Part shown: piece after piece, positions 50,127 to 59,262 of the stretch | How the letters are laid out: each line of letters begins with the position of its first letter | How positions within the stretch are numbered: position 1 is the first letter of the stretch | Assembly: GCA_028705775.1 (NCBI GenBank) | Contig: JAQWCW010000004.1 | Coordinates: 62,001-126,000 of the forward strand | Source: Eubacteriales bacterium | GTDB taxonomy: Bacteria; Bacillota; Clostridia; Christensenellales; Aristaeellaceae | Direction of reading: 5' to 3' | Length of the DNA: 64,000 bases | Notes under the pieces: model-generated | The model's database searches: none | What the model was told of the DNA's origin: nothing | What the model saw: the letters and a program-made list of their open reading frames with translations, nothing else | Translations under genes and position numbers: made by a program

Positions 50127-51071
50127 TTACAGCAGTCCGTCTTCGCCGAGCCGCTTTGCGACAAAATCGGCGAGCAGCACAAGCCCAAGCCCTATCAGGG
50201 ACTGGAAAAGCCCGACGGCTGTTGCGCGCGAGAAATTCAGGCTGCCGAGACCTTTTTCGTAAATATACAGGGACAGCTGATAGGAATAGTCCCGCACAAG
50301 CACATTGTCAAAGGCGACAAGCCGCTCGAAGTTTGAACCCATCATGCGCCCGAGGGTCATTATCAAAAGGGTGACAATCGTAGGGCGGATTCCGGGAAGG
50401 GTAACGTGCCACATCCTGCCGAAACGCCCCGCGCCGTCAACGGTCGCAGCCTCGTAAAGCTCCTGGCTGATTCCCGTAATCGCCGCAAGGTAGATGATTG
50501 AGTTCCAGCCCATCGTCTGCCATACGTTGAGAATGAGATACGTCCACGCCCAATGCGTTTTTTCGGAAAGAAAGGGGATGCCATTGCTTATAACTCCCGT
50601 GTTCATCAGCAGTATGTTCACAAGCCCCGTCTGCGGCTTGAACATTGTGAGCGCGAGCGCCGCAACGATAACCCACGAAAGGAAATGCGGTAGGTATAGC
50701 ACGGTCTGCGCAACCTTCTTGAAGCGCTTGAAGGTTATTTCGTTGAGCATAAGCGCAAGGATAATCGGCATGGGGAAGCTCATTATCAAATCCGCAAGGT
50801 TGAAGAAAATCGTGTTCTTCAGCGAGCGGATAAAGTCGGCGTCCCTGAAAATCTTCTCAAAGTTCTGAAAGCCGACCCATGCGCTTCCCGCATAGCCCTT
50901 TGCGGGCTTGTAATTCATGAACGCCATCCGAAGCCCCGGATAGCTCATATACTGGAAGATTACCACGCAGGCGATTGGCAGCAGAAGGAGCAGATACAGC
51001 TGCCAGTCGCGCTTCAGCGCCCTTCCCCAAGTGTTGCCCGTAACGTAAACCTGCTTTGTTTTTGAAGTCAC
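50127..51071 (-). CDS. carbohydrate ABC transporter permease (LplB-type)
   Basis: A 314-residue CUT1 permease, first gene of the sugar locus. Membrane segments from about residue 22 (WQLYLLLLLPIACVVIFQY) and the EAA loop YEAATVDGAGRFGRMWHVTLPG are typical. The start is GTG 51071, with AAGGAAGG seven bases upstream; ATG 51098 would lack a ribosome site. Its stop is 13 bases before the LplC gene. Three LacI-type operators lie 120-320 bases upstream. Confidence 0.9.
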   Translation of the reverse strand: MTSKTKQVYVTGNTWGRALKRDWQLYLLLLLPIACVVIFQYMSYPGLRMAFMNYKPAKGYAGSAWVGFQNFEKIFRDADFIRSLKNTIFFNLADLIMSFPMPIILALMLNEITFKRFKKVAQTVLYLPHFLSWVIVAALALTMFKPQTGLVNILLMNTGVISNGIPFLSEKTHWAWTYLILNVWQTMGWNSIIYLAAITGISQELYEAATVDGAGRFGRMWHVTLPGIRPTIVTLLIMTLGRMMGSNFERLVAFDNVLVRDYSYQLSLYIYEKGLGSLNFSRATAVGLFQSLIGLGLVLLADFVAKRLGEDGLL

Positions 51072-51190
51072 TCGGCAGCCTTCCTTTCGCGCCGGCATTT
51101 GCCTTTCTTTCGCTTTGCGCTTGTGCTTAAAGCGTTGCCGCGCCGCTGTTAGCGTTTGAAATATCCGAATAATGCTTGGTGATATTATCG

Positions 51191-51204
51191 TGTAAACGCT
51201 TACA
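51191..51204. promoter_or_regulatory. LacI-type operator 1
   Basis: TGTAAACGCTTACA, a palindrome with the central CG of LacI-family operators, 120 bases upstream of the permease start. A -10-like GATAAT (minus strand, 51184-51189) lies directly next to it, so binding would block the promoter. Confidence 0.75.
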
Positions 51205-51249
51205 TTTTCAGCAATACTTTTTGCCTAAACCCCGTTTGACGGAGAATTG

Positions 51250-51263
51250 TGTAACCGCTTACA
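51250..51263. promoter_or_regulatory. LacI-type operator 2
   Basis: TGTAACCGCTTACA, same consensus as operator 1 and with the same flanking ATTTT, 59 bp away centre to centre. Confidence 0.75.
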
Positions 51264-51377
51264 TTTTGCCGAATAAATAACCGTTCGCCTATGGTATGTC
51301 TAATATGTATCACTTATTCGCCATCGTGTCAATCTGTTTCGCAAAATTTCGTAGTTTTCGCTTTCTGAGAATCAGGC

Positions 51378-51391
51378 TGTAAGCGGTTACA
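51378..51391. promoter_or_regulatory. LacI-type operator 3
   Basis: TGTAAGCGGTTACA, the reverse complement of operator 2, 128 bp from it. Distant paired sites suggest DNA looping. Confidence 0.7.
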
Positions 51392-51519
51392 GAGCGCAGA
51401 CGCGCAAACGATTATATATACATAATCAATTCGGCGCTTTCTGCAAGTTTTCATATTCCCGTATACCATCAGCGTCTCCTTGCGATAATGAACTTTGTAT
51501 GAACATGGTTTCCAATATA

Positions 51520-51547
51520 TTGACTTGCCGCGGCGTGAGAGTATAAT
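51520..51547 (+). promoter_or_regulatory. sigma-A promoter of the TetR/ABC operon
   Basis: TTGACT (51520-51525), 16-base spacer, TATAAT (51542-51547). The leader to the TetR start is about 150 bases, with no clear hairpin. Confidence 0.75.
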
Positions 51548-51702
51548 CGTTCATTGAATGCGGATTCAACAAACGCCGCTTGCGCGGCATTTGCCTGTCT
51601 TTGCGCTCCGCATTCGTTTGCAGGCGGGCAAAAAGCCCTTTGGGGCTTGAAGCCGCTGATAAACCGGCACTAAAGCTTTGAATCGGGAGGCATATATGCG
51701 CA

Positions 51703-52335
51703 ATGGATAGCGAAGCGAGCGCGCGCAGGCGGCAGGCGGAAAGAACGCGCAGGAAGCTGCTCGATTCCGCGCTGAGGCGCTTTGCGCTGGAGGGCTACGG
51801 CGGCGCAAAGGTCAAGGAAATCTGCGGCGACGCGGGAATGGCGGACGGAATACTCTATCACTATTTTCCGGACGGAAAGCAGGAAATGTTTGAAACCATT
51901 GCCCGCGAGGAGTTTTTCAGAATCAGCGGGGCAATGGAAAGCTGGCTTTCGGAAACGGAAGCCCTGCCGCTGAGGGAGGCGCTTGAGTCGCTTCTCGGCG
52001 GCGTTGCGCGGGGTCTTGAGGAGCATCTCGGCTTTCTGAAGATAATTCTTCGGGACGCGGAAATGCCGCCGATTCCCGAATGCGGCAGCTTCTCGGCGCT
52101 AATGGAGGAAAAGCGGAAATGGCTTCCGCGTATGCTTGAAAAGCGCGCGGCAGGCGGCGAAATCCGGCATATGGATTTTGAATCTGCGGCCGCTTCGGTC
52201 ATCGCCGTAATCGCCGACCATTGCTTCATCCGCGTCAGCGGCTTCGGCGGCGGTGTTCTTACGGATGATGTCAGGCGCGGAAGATACATAGATTATTTAT
52301 GCAGTATATGGTTAAAGGAGAAAGAGAATGCTTGA
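51703..52335 (+). CDS. TetR family transcriptional regulator
   Basis: A 210-residue repressor: N-terminal helix-turn-helix (TRRKLLDSALRRFALEGYGG, then KVKEICGDAGMADGILYHYF) and a helical ligand-binding domain. It is the first gene of an operon with a MacB-type exporter, overlapping it by eight bases, so it probably represses its own operon and is relieved by an exported compound. ATG 51696 upstream meets a stop after four codons, so ATG 51703 is used. Confidence 0.9.
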   Translation: MDSEASARRRQAERTRRKLLDSALRRFALEGYGGAKVKEICGDAGMADGILYHYFPDGKQEMFETIAREEFFRISGAMESWLSETEALPLREALESLLGGVARGLEEHLGFLKIILRDAEMPPIPECGSFSALMEEKRKWLPRMLEKRAAGGEIRHMDFESAAASVIAVIADHCFIRVSGFGGGVLTDDVRRGRYIDYLCSIWLKEKENA

Positions 52336-54949
52336 GCTCAGGAATGTTGTCAAGGAATATGAAGCGGGCGATACGCGCGTAGAGGCGCTCAAGGGCGTTT
52401 CGGTATCGTTCAGGGATAAGGAGTTCGTTTCCGTTTTGGGCCCCTCCGGCTGTGGCAAAACGACGCTTCTTAACATCATCGGCGGTCTTGACCGCTATAC
52501 CTCAGGCGACCTTGTAATCAACGGCCGCTCAACCAAGGAGTATTCGGACGCGGACTGGGACGCTTACCGCAATCACGCAATCGGCTTTGTTTTCCAGAGC
52601 TATAACCTGATACCCCATCAGAGCGTGCTTGCAAACGTCGAGCTTGCGCTCACGCTTTCGGGCGTTGATAAGCAGAAGCGCCGCGAGCGCGCAATAAAGG
52701 CGCTTGAGCAGGTAGGGCTTGGTGACCAGATTCACAAAAAGCCCAATCAGATGTCGGGCGGTCAGATGCAGCGCGTTGCGATTGCCCGCGCGCTTGTCAA
52801 CGACCCCGATATCCTGCTTGCCGACGAGCCGACGGGCGCGCTGGACAGCGTTACGAGCGTTCAGATAATGGAAATATTGAAGGAAGTCGCCCGCGAAAAG
52901 CTCGTTATCATGGTAACGCATAACGGAGAGCTTGCGGAGCAGTATTCCACCAGAACCGTGCGCCTGCTCGACGGGCTTGTCACGGACGATTCCGCGCCGT
53001 TTGAAACGGAAAACGAAAAGCCCCTGCAAAAGAAGGGCGAGGGGCATACCTCGATGTCCTTCTTCACCGCGCTTTCGCTCTCCTTCCATAACCTTCTTAC
53101 GAAGAAAACGCGCACGGTTCTGACCGCCTTTGCCGGCTCAATCGGAATCATCGGAATCGCGCTAATCCTTGCGCTGTCAAACGGGCTTAACGCATATATC
53201 AGGCGCGTTGAAACCGAAACGCTCTCAAGCTATCCTATTATGATAGAGCAGGAGAGCATGGATATGTCCGGAATGATGGGCTCGATGATGTCCATGCGTG
53301 AGGAAAAGCAGACGCATGACGACGACGCCGTTTATTCCTCCGACATAATGGGCAATATGCTTTCCGGAATGATGTCGCAGGCGAGCAGGAACAACCTGAC
53401 CCGCTTCCGCGGGCACATTATCGAGAATCAAGCGGAGCTTGACGCGCTCACAACGGATATAAAGTACGGCTACAAGCTGCCGATGACAATTTATCGCAGC
53501 TTTGATGACGGGAAATCCGTTCAGGTAAGACCCAGCACGCTTTTTGACACGATGGGCTTTTCCGCCGCCATTTCCGCCGCAAGCACGTACAGCGACAGCA
53601 TGACATCGCAGATGATGTCCCGCTACGATGTGTGGGAGGAGCTTATCGGCGATGAAAAGCTGCAAAAGGAGCAGTACAACGTGCTTGCCGGAAAGCTTCC
53701 GACGCAGGCAAATGAGGTCGCGCTCGTCATAAACAGCAATAAGGAAATAAGCGATTATACGCTTTATTCCCTCGGGCTCAAAGACCAGAGCGAGCTGCCC
53801 GATATGCTCAAAAACATCATGAGCGGCACTTCGACGGGCGGCGAAACCGCGCGCTATGCCTTTGACGACATTCTTTCCCTTACCTTCAGGCTCACGGTAA
53901 GCTCCGATATGTACGCAAAGGACGAAAACGGGAATTTCAAGGATATGAGCGGCGACGCGGCTTTCCTTGCAACGGCGATAGGCACGGGGGAGGAGCTACG
54001 CGTTGTCGGAATCCTCACCTCCAAGGAGGAAACTGCGGGAGCCGAGGCGGGCACGATTGTCTACACCTCCAGGCTCGCAAGCCTTGTAATGGACAGGGTT
54101 AACGCGTCAGAAGTTGTCAAGGCGCAGCTTGCCTCCCCTGATACGGATGTGCTGACGGGGCTGCCGTTTTCCGCAGGAGAAGCGCAGCCGCAGACGGAGG
54201 AAAGCGCGGAGATTGATTTGAGCAGCCTCAGCGCCCAGCAGCGCGCCTACTTTGAGTCCCTGTCGGAGGAGCAGAGGGCGGCGCTTCTCAGCCAGTACGC
54301 GCAGAAAACCCCCGCTGTTTCTTCCTCTACATATGAAGGAAATCTTGCGGCGTTCGGCGTTTTGAGCGAGGATAAGCCGGATTACATTTACCTCTATCCC
54401 GAAAACTTCGAGAGCAAGGAAAAACTGACCGCCTTCATCGACGATTACAACGCCTCGCTCACTGCGTCGGGAAGCGATGAGGACGCTATAAAGTACACCG
54501 ATTATGTCGGAATGCTCATGAGCGGCGTAAGCACGATAATCAACGCAATCAGTTATATTCTTATAGCGTTTGTTTCGATTTCGCTCGTTGTTTCTTCTAT
54601 TATGATAGGCATCATCACCTACATCTCCGTGCTTGAGCGCACGAAGGAAATCGGAATCCTGCGCGCAATCGGCGCGTCGAAGCGCGATGTGCGCCGCGTG
54701 TTCAATGCAGAAACGCTTATGATAGGCTTTGTCGCGGGCGCAATCGGAATTGGCGCAACGCTTCTCTTGTGCATACCCGCGAATATAATCATAAAGAACC
54801 TTTCGGGAATTTCGGGCGTCGCGAGTCTGCCGCTTGACGGCGGTCTTATCCTGATAGCAATAAGTATGCTTCTCACCTTGATTGCGGGGCTTATCCCTTC
54901 CGGAATCGCCGCGCGCAAGGACCCTGTGGAAGCCTTGAGAACGGAGTGA
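52328..54949 (+). CDS. MacB-type ABC exporter, fused ATPase and FtsX permease
   Basis: An 873-residue fusion. Residues 1-225 are the ATPase (Walker A GPSGCGKTT, signature MSGGQMQRVAIARAL, Walker B LLADEPTGALD). A transmembrane helix at about 255-280 is followed by a large extracytoplasmic domain (about 285-740, including a Met-rich stretch MDMSGMMGSMMSM) and three C-terminal helices ending DPVEALRTE. Fused forms export peptides, antimicrobials or lipoproteins. The extracytoplasmic domain is larger than in E. coli MacB. It is co-transcribed with TetR, which suggests drug or peptide-induced export. Confidence 0.9.
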   Translation: MLELRNVVKEYEAGDTRVEALKGVSVSFRDKEFVSVLGPSGCGKTTLLNIIGGLDRYTSGDLVINGRSTKEYSDADWDAYRNHAIGFVFQSYNLIPHQSVLANVELALTLSGVDKQKRRERAIKALEQVGLGDQIHKKPNQMSGGQMQRVAIARALVNDPDILLADEPTGALDSVTSVQIMEILKEVAREKLVIMVTHNGELAEQYSTRTVRLLDGLVTDDSAPFETENEKPLQKKGEGHTSMSFFTALSLSFHNLLTKKTRTVLTAFAGSIGIIGIALILALSNGLNAYIRRVETETLSSYPIMIEQESMDMSGMMGSMMSMREEKQTHDDDAVYSSDIMGNMLSGMMSQASRNNLTRFRGHIIENQAELDALTTDIKYGYKLPMTIYRSFDDGKSVQVRPSTLFDTMGFSAAISAASTYSDSMTSQMMSRYDVWEELIGDEKLQKEQYNVLAGKLPTQANEVALVINSNKEISDYTLYSLGLKDQSELPDMLKNIMSGTSTGGETARYAFDDILSLTFRLTVSSDMYAKDENGNFKDMSGDAAFLATAIGTGEELRVVGILTSKEETAGAEAGTIVYTSRLASLVMDRVNASEVVKAQLASPDTDVLTGLPFSAGEAQPQTEESAEIDLSSLSAQQRAYFESLSEEQRAALLSQYAQKTPAVSSSTYEGNLAAFGVLSEDKPDYIYLYPENFESKEKLTAFIDDYNASLTASGSDEDAIKYTDYVGMLMSGVSTIINAISYILIAFVSISLVVSSIMIGIITYISVLERTKEIGILRAIGASKRDVRRVFNAETLMIGFVAGAIGIGATLLLCIPANIIIKNLSGISGVASLPLDGGLILIAISMLLTLIAGLIPSGIAARKDPVEALRTE

Positions 54950-54953
54950 CATC

Positions 54954-55487
54954 ATGAATTTTTACGAGCTTGTTAAAACCCGCGAGAGCTGCCGCGATTA
55001 TTCGCCGCGGCAGGTGGAGCGCGAAAAACTGGATAGGGCGCTCGGCGCAGCGCTTGCAGCCCCTTCCGCCTGCAACGGTCAGCCTTGGCGCTATACCGTC
55101 GTTATCGGCGAGGAAAAACGCGCGGAGCTTTTGCCCCTTATCGGCGGCACGAGCATGAATAAATTCGCGCGCAATGCGCCTGTGCTCATCGTCGTCGAGC
55201 AGACGGCAACCTCCGTCAGCGCTTCCTTGGGCGGCAAGCACGTCGGCGAGGATTTCCGCCCCTTCGATATCGGTATGTCCGTAATGCAGCTCTGCCTTGC
55301 CGCGAGCGCGGAGGGGCTTTCAACCTGCATAATCGGTATGCTCAAAATTGCGGAAATCAAAAAGCTCTACTCTATGAAGGGCGCTCCCTGCCTCGCCGTT
55401 GCGCTCGGCTATGCCGCAGAGGAAGGAAAACCTCCGCGCGGTAAGCAGCGCAAAAGCGCAGAGGATGTCTTGAGCTTTATAGAGTGA
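54954..55487 (+). CDS. nitroreductase family protein
   Basis: A 177-residue FMN-dependent nitroreductase-fold enzyme: TRESCRDYSPRQVEREKL at the start (FMN-binding Arg/Ser), PSACNGQPWRY and a C-terminal GYAAEEGKPPRGKQRKS. It reduces nitro compounds or quinones with NAD(P)H, as a dimer in the cytoplasm. It starts four bases after the exporter stop and ends the operon, next to the repeat region. Confidence 0.9.
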   Translation: MNFYELVKTRESCRDYSPRQVEREKLDRALGAALAAPSACNGQPWRYTVVIGEEKRAELLPLIGGTSMNKFARNAPVLIVVEQTATSVSASLGGKHVGEDFRPFDIGMSVMQLCLAASAEGLSTCIIGMLKIAEIKKLYSMKGAPCLAVALGYAAEEGKPPRGKQRKSAEDVLSFIE

Positions 55488-55494
55488 TTCTTAC

Positions 55495-55621
55495 CTGCTT
55501 GCTGAAAACACTCCGTCTGCGGTGCCTAGAGCGGGTCGGCAATGGGAATCACGTACTACCGTGTACGCTCATCCCCCTGCCGCCCTTGTCTCCTAGCGTC
55601 CGAAGCGTTTTGAGCAAGCAG
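55495..55621. repeat. hairpin repeat unit A
   Basis: A 127-bp unit whose ends form an imperfect 20-bp inverted repeat (CTGCTTGCTGAAAACACTCC against the complement of GAAGCGTTTTGAGCAAGCAG). Inner parts also pair (CGGCA-GGG with CCC-TGCCG). It shares an exact 23-base segment (55502-55524) with unit B. No ORF. Confidence 0.75.
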
Positions 55622-55623
55622 TC

Positions 55624-55747
55624 CTGCTCACTGAAAACACTCCGTCTGCGGTGTCGACTGCGGGACAGATGAGGCAGTTATTTACCCCCGAGTAAACTCC
55701 TGCCCCGTCTGCGCTTGCCGCCTAGCGATAGACGATTTTTGAGCAGG
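55624..55747. repeat. hairpin repeat unit B
   Basis: A 124-bp degenerate tandem copy of unit A, two bases away. Its left end matches unit A exactly over 55631-55653. Its right end holds GCCTAGCGATAGACGATT, which recurs at 56041-56058. Confidence 0.75.
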
Positions 55748-55766
55748 CTTGCGTGGAGCGCCTGAG

Positions 55767-55870
55767 GGATTGTCGGAAACGCCTGTGATATAAGGGCTTG
55801 CGGCTATTACTCAATAAACATTTTCTTGCGAGCAACCCTACGACAATCCTTCCGTCACGGCTTCGCCGTG
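55767..55870. repeat. palindromic intergenic repeat
   Basis: GGATTGTCG (55767-55775) is inverted at 55841-55849. Next to it CACGGC-TTC-GCCGTG (55856-55870) and an ACCT/AGG flank have the look of a dispersed palindrome frequent between genes of gut Clostridia. Confidence 0.55.
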
Positions 55871-56312
55871 CCACCTGTTCTTGCACAAGGGAGGCTTAGT
55901 CCGGTGGTATTGCCGCCGCGCTGCTCCAATGCTTGTTCTGCAAGCTTCGCTACAATACCGCCAATAAACGGTTTAATAGTAAAGCTGCAATATCATACAC
56001 CCGTAGTGCAAGGGCTCTGCTCTTGCCATCTATTCTTGCTGCCTAGCGATAGACGATTATTTAGGCAACCTTTCGCTCAGCACCTCGGTACAATTCTAAA
56101 CCGCCCGTCATCACCGCTCACCATCTGCCCTATCCCTCGTTTTACGGGCAAATATACATTGAACCTGCATAAACATTATCGGAATCCCTACATTTTTATT
56201 GTATTTTTGATGTATTTTTATGTTTCGCCTGAAGTCCGCTCATCGGCTTGAGCAAACGATTGCCTTGAATTCTAACAATATGTGGGGAATGTTCGGATTT
56301 TTGCAAATTTAC
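55871..56312. other. gene-free intergenic tract
   Basis: No credible gene. A third fragment of the hairpin repeat family is at 56041-56058. From about 56160 the DNA is AT-rich and leads into the Opp promoter. Confidence 0.5.
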
Positions 56313-56341
56313 TTGAATAAAGCTTGATAACCTAGTATAAT
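56313..56341 (+). promoter_or_regulatory. sigma-A promoter of the Opp operon
   Basis: TTGAAT (56313-56318), 17-base spacer, TATAAT (56336-56341), 72 bases before the start of the binding protein gene. Confidence 0.8.
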
Positions 56342-56413
56342 ATCAGCATTCGGGCAGAGAATTCTCAAAAATGAAGAATTACCTTTCCCGTAATTCAAAA
56401 AGGAGGAAACCAA

Positions 56414-58777
56414 ATGAAGAAGCTTCTGGCAATCCTGCTCGCCGCCGCAATGCTGCTCGGGATGTGCTCCTTCGCCTCTGCGGAGGACGAACCTTCCTAT
56501 ACGCTGCATGAATACATGGGCGCGAGTCCTCTCAACTGGAACCCCCATGCTTGGGAAATGAACAATGAGAGCGACCTGATGGTCTACACCCTTCCCGGCT
56601 TGGTTGATACCACCATTGCCGCCGATGGCGTAAACTTTGAGTGGGTATACGAGATGGCAGACGCCATCACCGATATCACCGCTACTTTTGCCGACAAGGA
56701 AAAGTACGGCATTCCCGCTGACGCCACCGAGGGCTGGGTGTTCCAGCTCGACCTCAACAAGGACGCCAAGTGGAATGACGGAACCCCCATCAACGCGGAT
56801 TCCTATGTTTATTCCATGAAGGCTCTGCTTGACCCGCAGATGAAGAACTACCGCGCGAACACCTACATCTCCGGCGACAGCGCTATCGCGAACGGCTACA
56901 ACTATTTCTACAATGATAAGGTTGGCCAGCCCATCCTCAAGACCCTCGGCTCCCTTGGCTACACCAAGGCTGGCGATGCAATTGCCGATGGCAAGACCGA
57001 GCTTTATGTAGATATGGCTGGTTTCTGGAATGTAACCGATGCCAACGGCAACGGCGTGCTTCCTGTAACCGACGATACCATGATTCGTGACGCCGCTGTT
57101 GCGGACGAAAACGATGCAGAAGCGTTTGTATCGGCTAAGTACCTGTATGAAACCTATCTGCAGGACGGCGCTTCCTACGAGTCTATGGCTCCTGATTATC
57201 TCCAGTGCGTAGACGGCGTTTTCGAAGAGACTCCCTTTGAGGATGTCGGACTTATCAAGACCGGCGACTATCAGCTGGTTTGGGTAAACGAAGACCCCAC
57301 CCAGATGTTCTACTTCCTCACCAGCCTTACCTCCTCTTGGCTTGTTAAGGAAGACCTCTACGAAGCCAACAAGAAGACTGTTGAAAACCTCGTAGCTACC
57401 GATTACTGCACCAGCCTTGAAACTACCGCCAGCTACGGCCCCTACCAGATGGTTTCCTTCGAGACCGACAAGCAGATTGTTCTCGAGCGCGACCCCAACT
57501 GGTTCGGTTGGACTGATGGAAAGCATGAAGGTCAGTTCGCTCCTACCCGCATCGTAATCGACATCATTCCTGACCATAACACCGCTCTGCAGCTCTTCAA
57601 CCAGGGCAACCTGGACAGCATTGAGCTGAACGGCGACGATATGGCTACCTATCGTATGTCCGATTACCTCCTCAAGACCGACCAGACCTACACCTTCCGC
57701 TTTGTTTTCGCCACCGACCTTACGGCGCTTACCGCCCTTGAACAGGAAGCGAACGACGGCGCGAACAAGAAGGTTCTTTCCTACAAGGATTTCCGCAAGG
57801 CTATCTCGCTGTCGATGGATAGAAATATCCTGACCTCTCAGGCGACCAGCGCTTACAAGCCTGCGTACTCCCTGTACAGCAACCTCTACTACTATGATAT
57901 CGCCAATGACCCCACCTCCATCTACCGCAACAGCACCTACGCTAAGGAAGCTGTTCTTGCCCTTTACGGAATTGAGTACGGCGAAGGCACGAACTATGCT
58001 ACCCTTGACGATGCGTATGCCGCTGTAACCGGCTACGATTTGGAGGAGGCTCAGAAGCTCTTCCAGGCAGCTTACGAAGAGGCTATCAAGGACGGCAACT
58101 ACACCGATGGTCAGGAAATCCACATCAACTGCATGGCGAGCGCCGCGACCACTATGGACGCTGACACCACCAAGCAGCAGGATTTGATGAACCAGTTCGT
58201 AGCAGCCGCCACCGTCGGCACCGGCTTCGAAGGCAAGATTACCTTCACCTTCAAGGTTGGCGCGCCGAACCGCTATGACGATGTCGCTCAGGGCCGTATC
58301 GAAATGATTCGCGGCGCTTGGGGCGGAGCTGCCTTCTATCCGTTCTCCTCTATCCGCGTATACTGCGAGCCGGATTACATGGGCGGCCTTGCAAAGATTC
58401 ACGAGTCCTGCGGTTGGGACCCCTCCAAGGCGACCATCGAAGTCACCTGTGACTTCGACAAGGACGGCACTGTTGAAACCAAGACCGACACCTTCCAGAA
58501 CTGGGCTATCCTGCTTAACAGCGCCAGCCTCACCGATATGGACGTTAAGCTTAAGATTCTGTCCACTTTGGAAACCGGCATCATGGCTACCTATCAGTGC
58601 ATCCCGTGGGCTACTGAGACCATGGCTACCATGTACAGCCAGAAGATTTCCTACGCTACCCTTGATTACAACATCATGTATGGCTACGGCGGAACCCGTC
58701 TGATGAAGTTCAACTTCTCCGACGCCGAGTGGGCTGCTTATGTTGCTGACCAGGGTGGAGTTCTGAGCTACGAGTAA
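56414..58777 (+). CDS. oligopeptide ABC transporter substrate-binding protein (family 5), enlarged
   Basis: A 787-residue secreted binding protein, well above the usual 520-620. Signal peptide KKLLAILLAAAMLLGMCSFASA with cleavage near ASA-EDE; the LGMC cysteine does not fit a lipobox well. Family 5 signs are SPLNWNPHAWE, GWVFQLDLNKDAKWNDG and YVYSMKALLDP, and LETTASYGPYQMVSFETDKQIVLERDPNW. Extra length is spread over acidic, aromatic insertions. It is first of SBP-OppB-OppC-OppD-OppF and uses a strongly biased, probably highly expressed codon set. The next gene starts about 480 bases on, after a hairpin. Confidence 0.88.
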   Translation: MKKLLAILLAAAMLLGMCSFASAEDEPSYTLHEYMGASPLNWNPHAWEMNNESDLMVYTLPGLVDTTIAADGVNFEWVYEMADAITDITATFADKEKYGIPADATEGWVFQLDLNKDAKWNDGTPINADSYVYSMKALLDPQMKNYRANTYISGDSAIANGYNYFYNDKVGQPILKTLGSLGYTKAGDAIADGKTELYVDMAGFWNVTDANGNGVLPVTDDTMIRDAAVADENDAEAFVSAKYLYETYLQDGASYESMAPDYLQCVDGVFEETPFEDVGLIKTGDYQLVWVNEDPTQMFYFLTSLTSSWLVKEDLYEANKKTVENLVATDYCTSLETTASYGPYQMVSFETDKQIVLERDPNWFGWTDGKHEGQFAPTRIVIDIIPDHNTALQLFNQGNLDSIELNGDDMATYRMSDYLLKTDQTYTFRFVFATDLTALTALEQEANDGANKKVLSYKDFRKAISLSMDRNILTSQATSAYKPAYSLYSNLYYYDIANDPTSIYRNSTYAKEAVLALYGIEYGEGTNYATLDDAYAAVTGYDLEEAQKLFQAAYEEAIKDGNYTDGQEIHINCMASAATTMDADTTKQQDLMNQFVAAATVGTGFEGKITFTFKVGAPNRYDDVAQGRIEMIRGAWGGAAFYPFSSIRVYCEPDYMGGLAKIHESCGWDPSKATIEVTCDFDKDGTVETKTDTFQNWAILLNSASLTDMDVKLKILSTLETGIMATYQCIPWATETMATMYSQKISYATLDYNIMYGYGGTRLMKFNFSDAEWAAYVADQGGVLSYE

Positions 58778-58810
58778 TCGTATTTCAGCTTAACCCGCGT
58801 TAATGATTGC

Positions 58811-58841
58811 GGGTGACGCGCGGCTTTGCCGCGCGTCACCC
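58811..58841. other. perfect 14-bp hairpin after the binding protein gene
   Basis: GGGTGACGCGCGGC (58811-58824), loop TTT, exact complement (58828-58841). No T-run follows, so it more likely protects the binding protein mRNA from 3' decay or attenuates than terminates. The same type of hairpin often separates binding protein genes from permeases. Confidence 0.7.
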
Positions 58842-59262
58842 CGTCATTCTTGCCGACATAGCCGCCCATTGCCGCGTTCGGAGCAGTCGCCCCGAACGCT
58901 GTTGCGTTATAATAGCGCATTACTTTGATAAAGCGTTGAAGTGTATGCGGCGGACTGATTCGGCAAACGCCTTGTGCCGGCAGAGTACAAAAATCGGGCA
59001 CGGCGGCAAATCGCGCCTCATTTTTGTATCCTGCCCATTGAAAGCTACCCATCGTTACCCGTTAAGGCTTCCCGCCTGCGCTTTGGCTGCCTTTAAGCGC
59101 GTGCGGTTTACCTTGAGGCTTTCCGAGACCCCTTTGATTTTTTACCCCAAAGCACCTTTGCCGGTTTCCCGTGGTTTCCTTTCGGGCTTTCCCCGCGGCG
59201 TATGCCGCCCCCACTCTGCACCGCGCTTATAACGCGGCGAAAAAAGGATGTGCGCACTCCCG
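58842..59262. other. intergenic tract before the OppB-type gene
   Basis: About 420 bases without a credible gene or clear promoter. It ends with AAAAAGGA (59241-59248) as the ribosome site of the permease. Confidence 0.45.

Noticed and set aside
55495-56058. CRISPR array
   Set aside because: Repeats are about 125 bp, only two and a fragment, and lack regular spacers; no cas genes are present.
56309-58402. 697-codon open frame on the minus strand across the binding protein gene
   Set aside because: It mirrors the highly biased codons of the plus-strand gene, which has a signal peptide, promoter and ribosome site. The antisense protein has no recognisable family.
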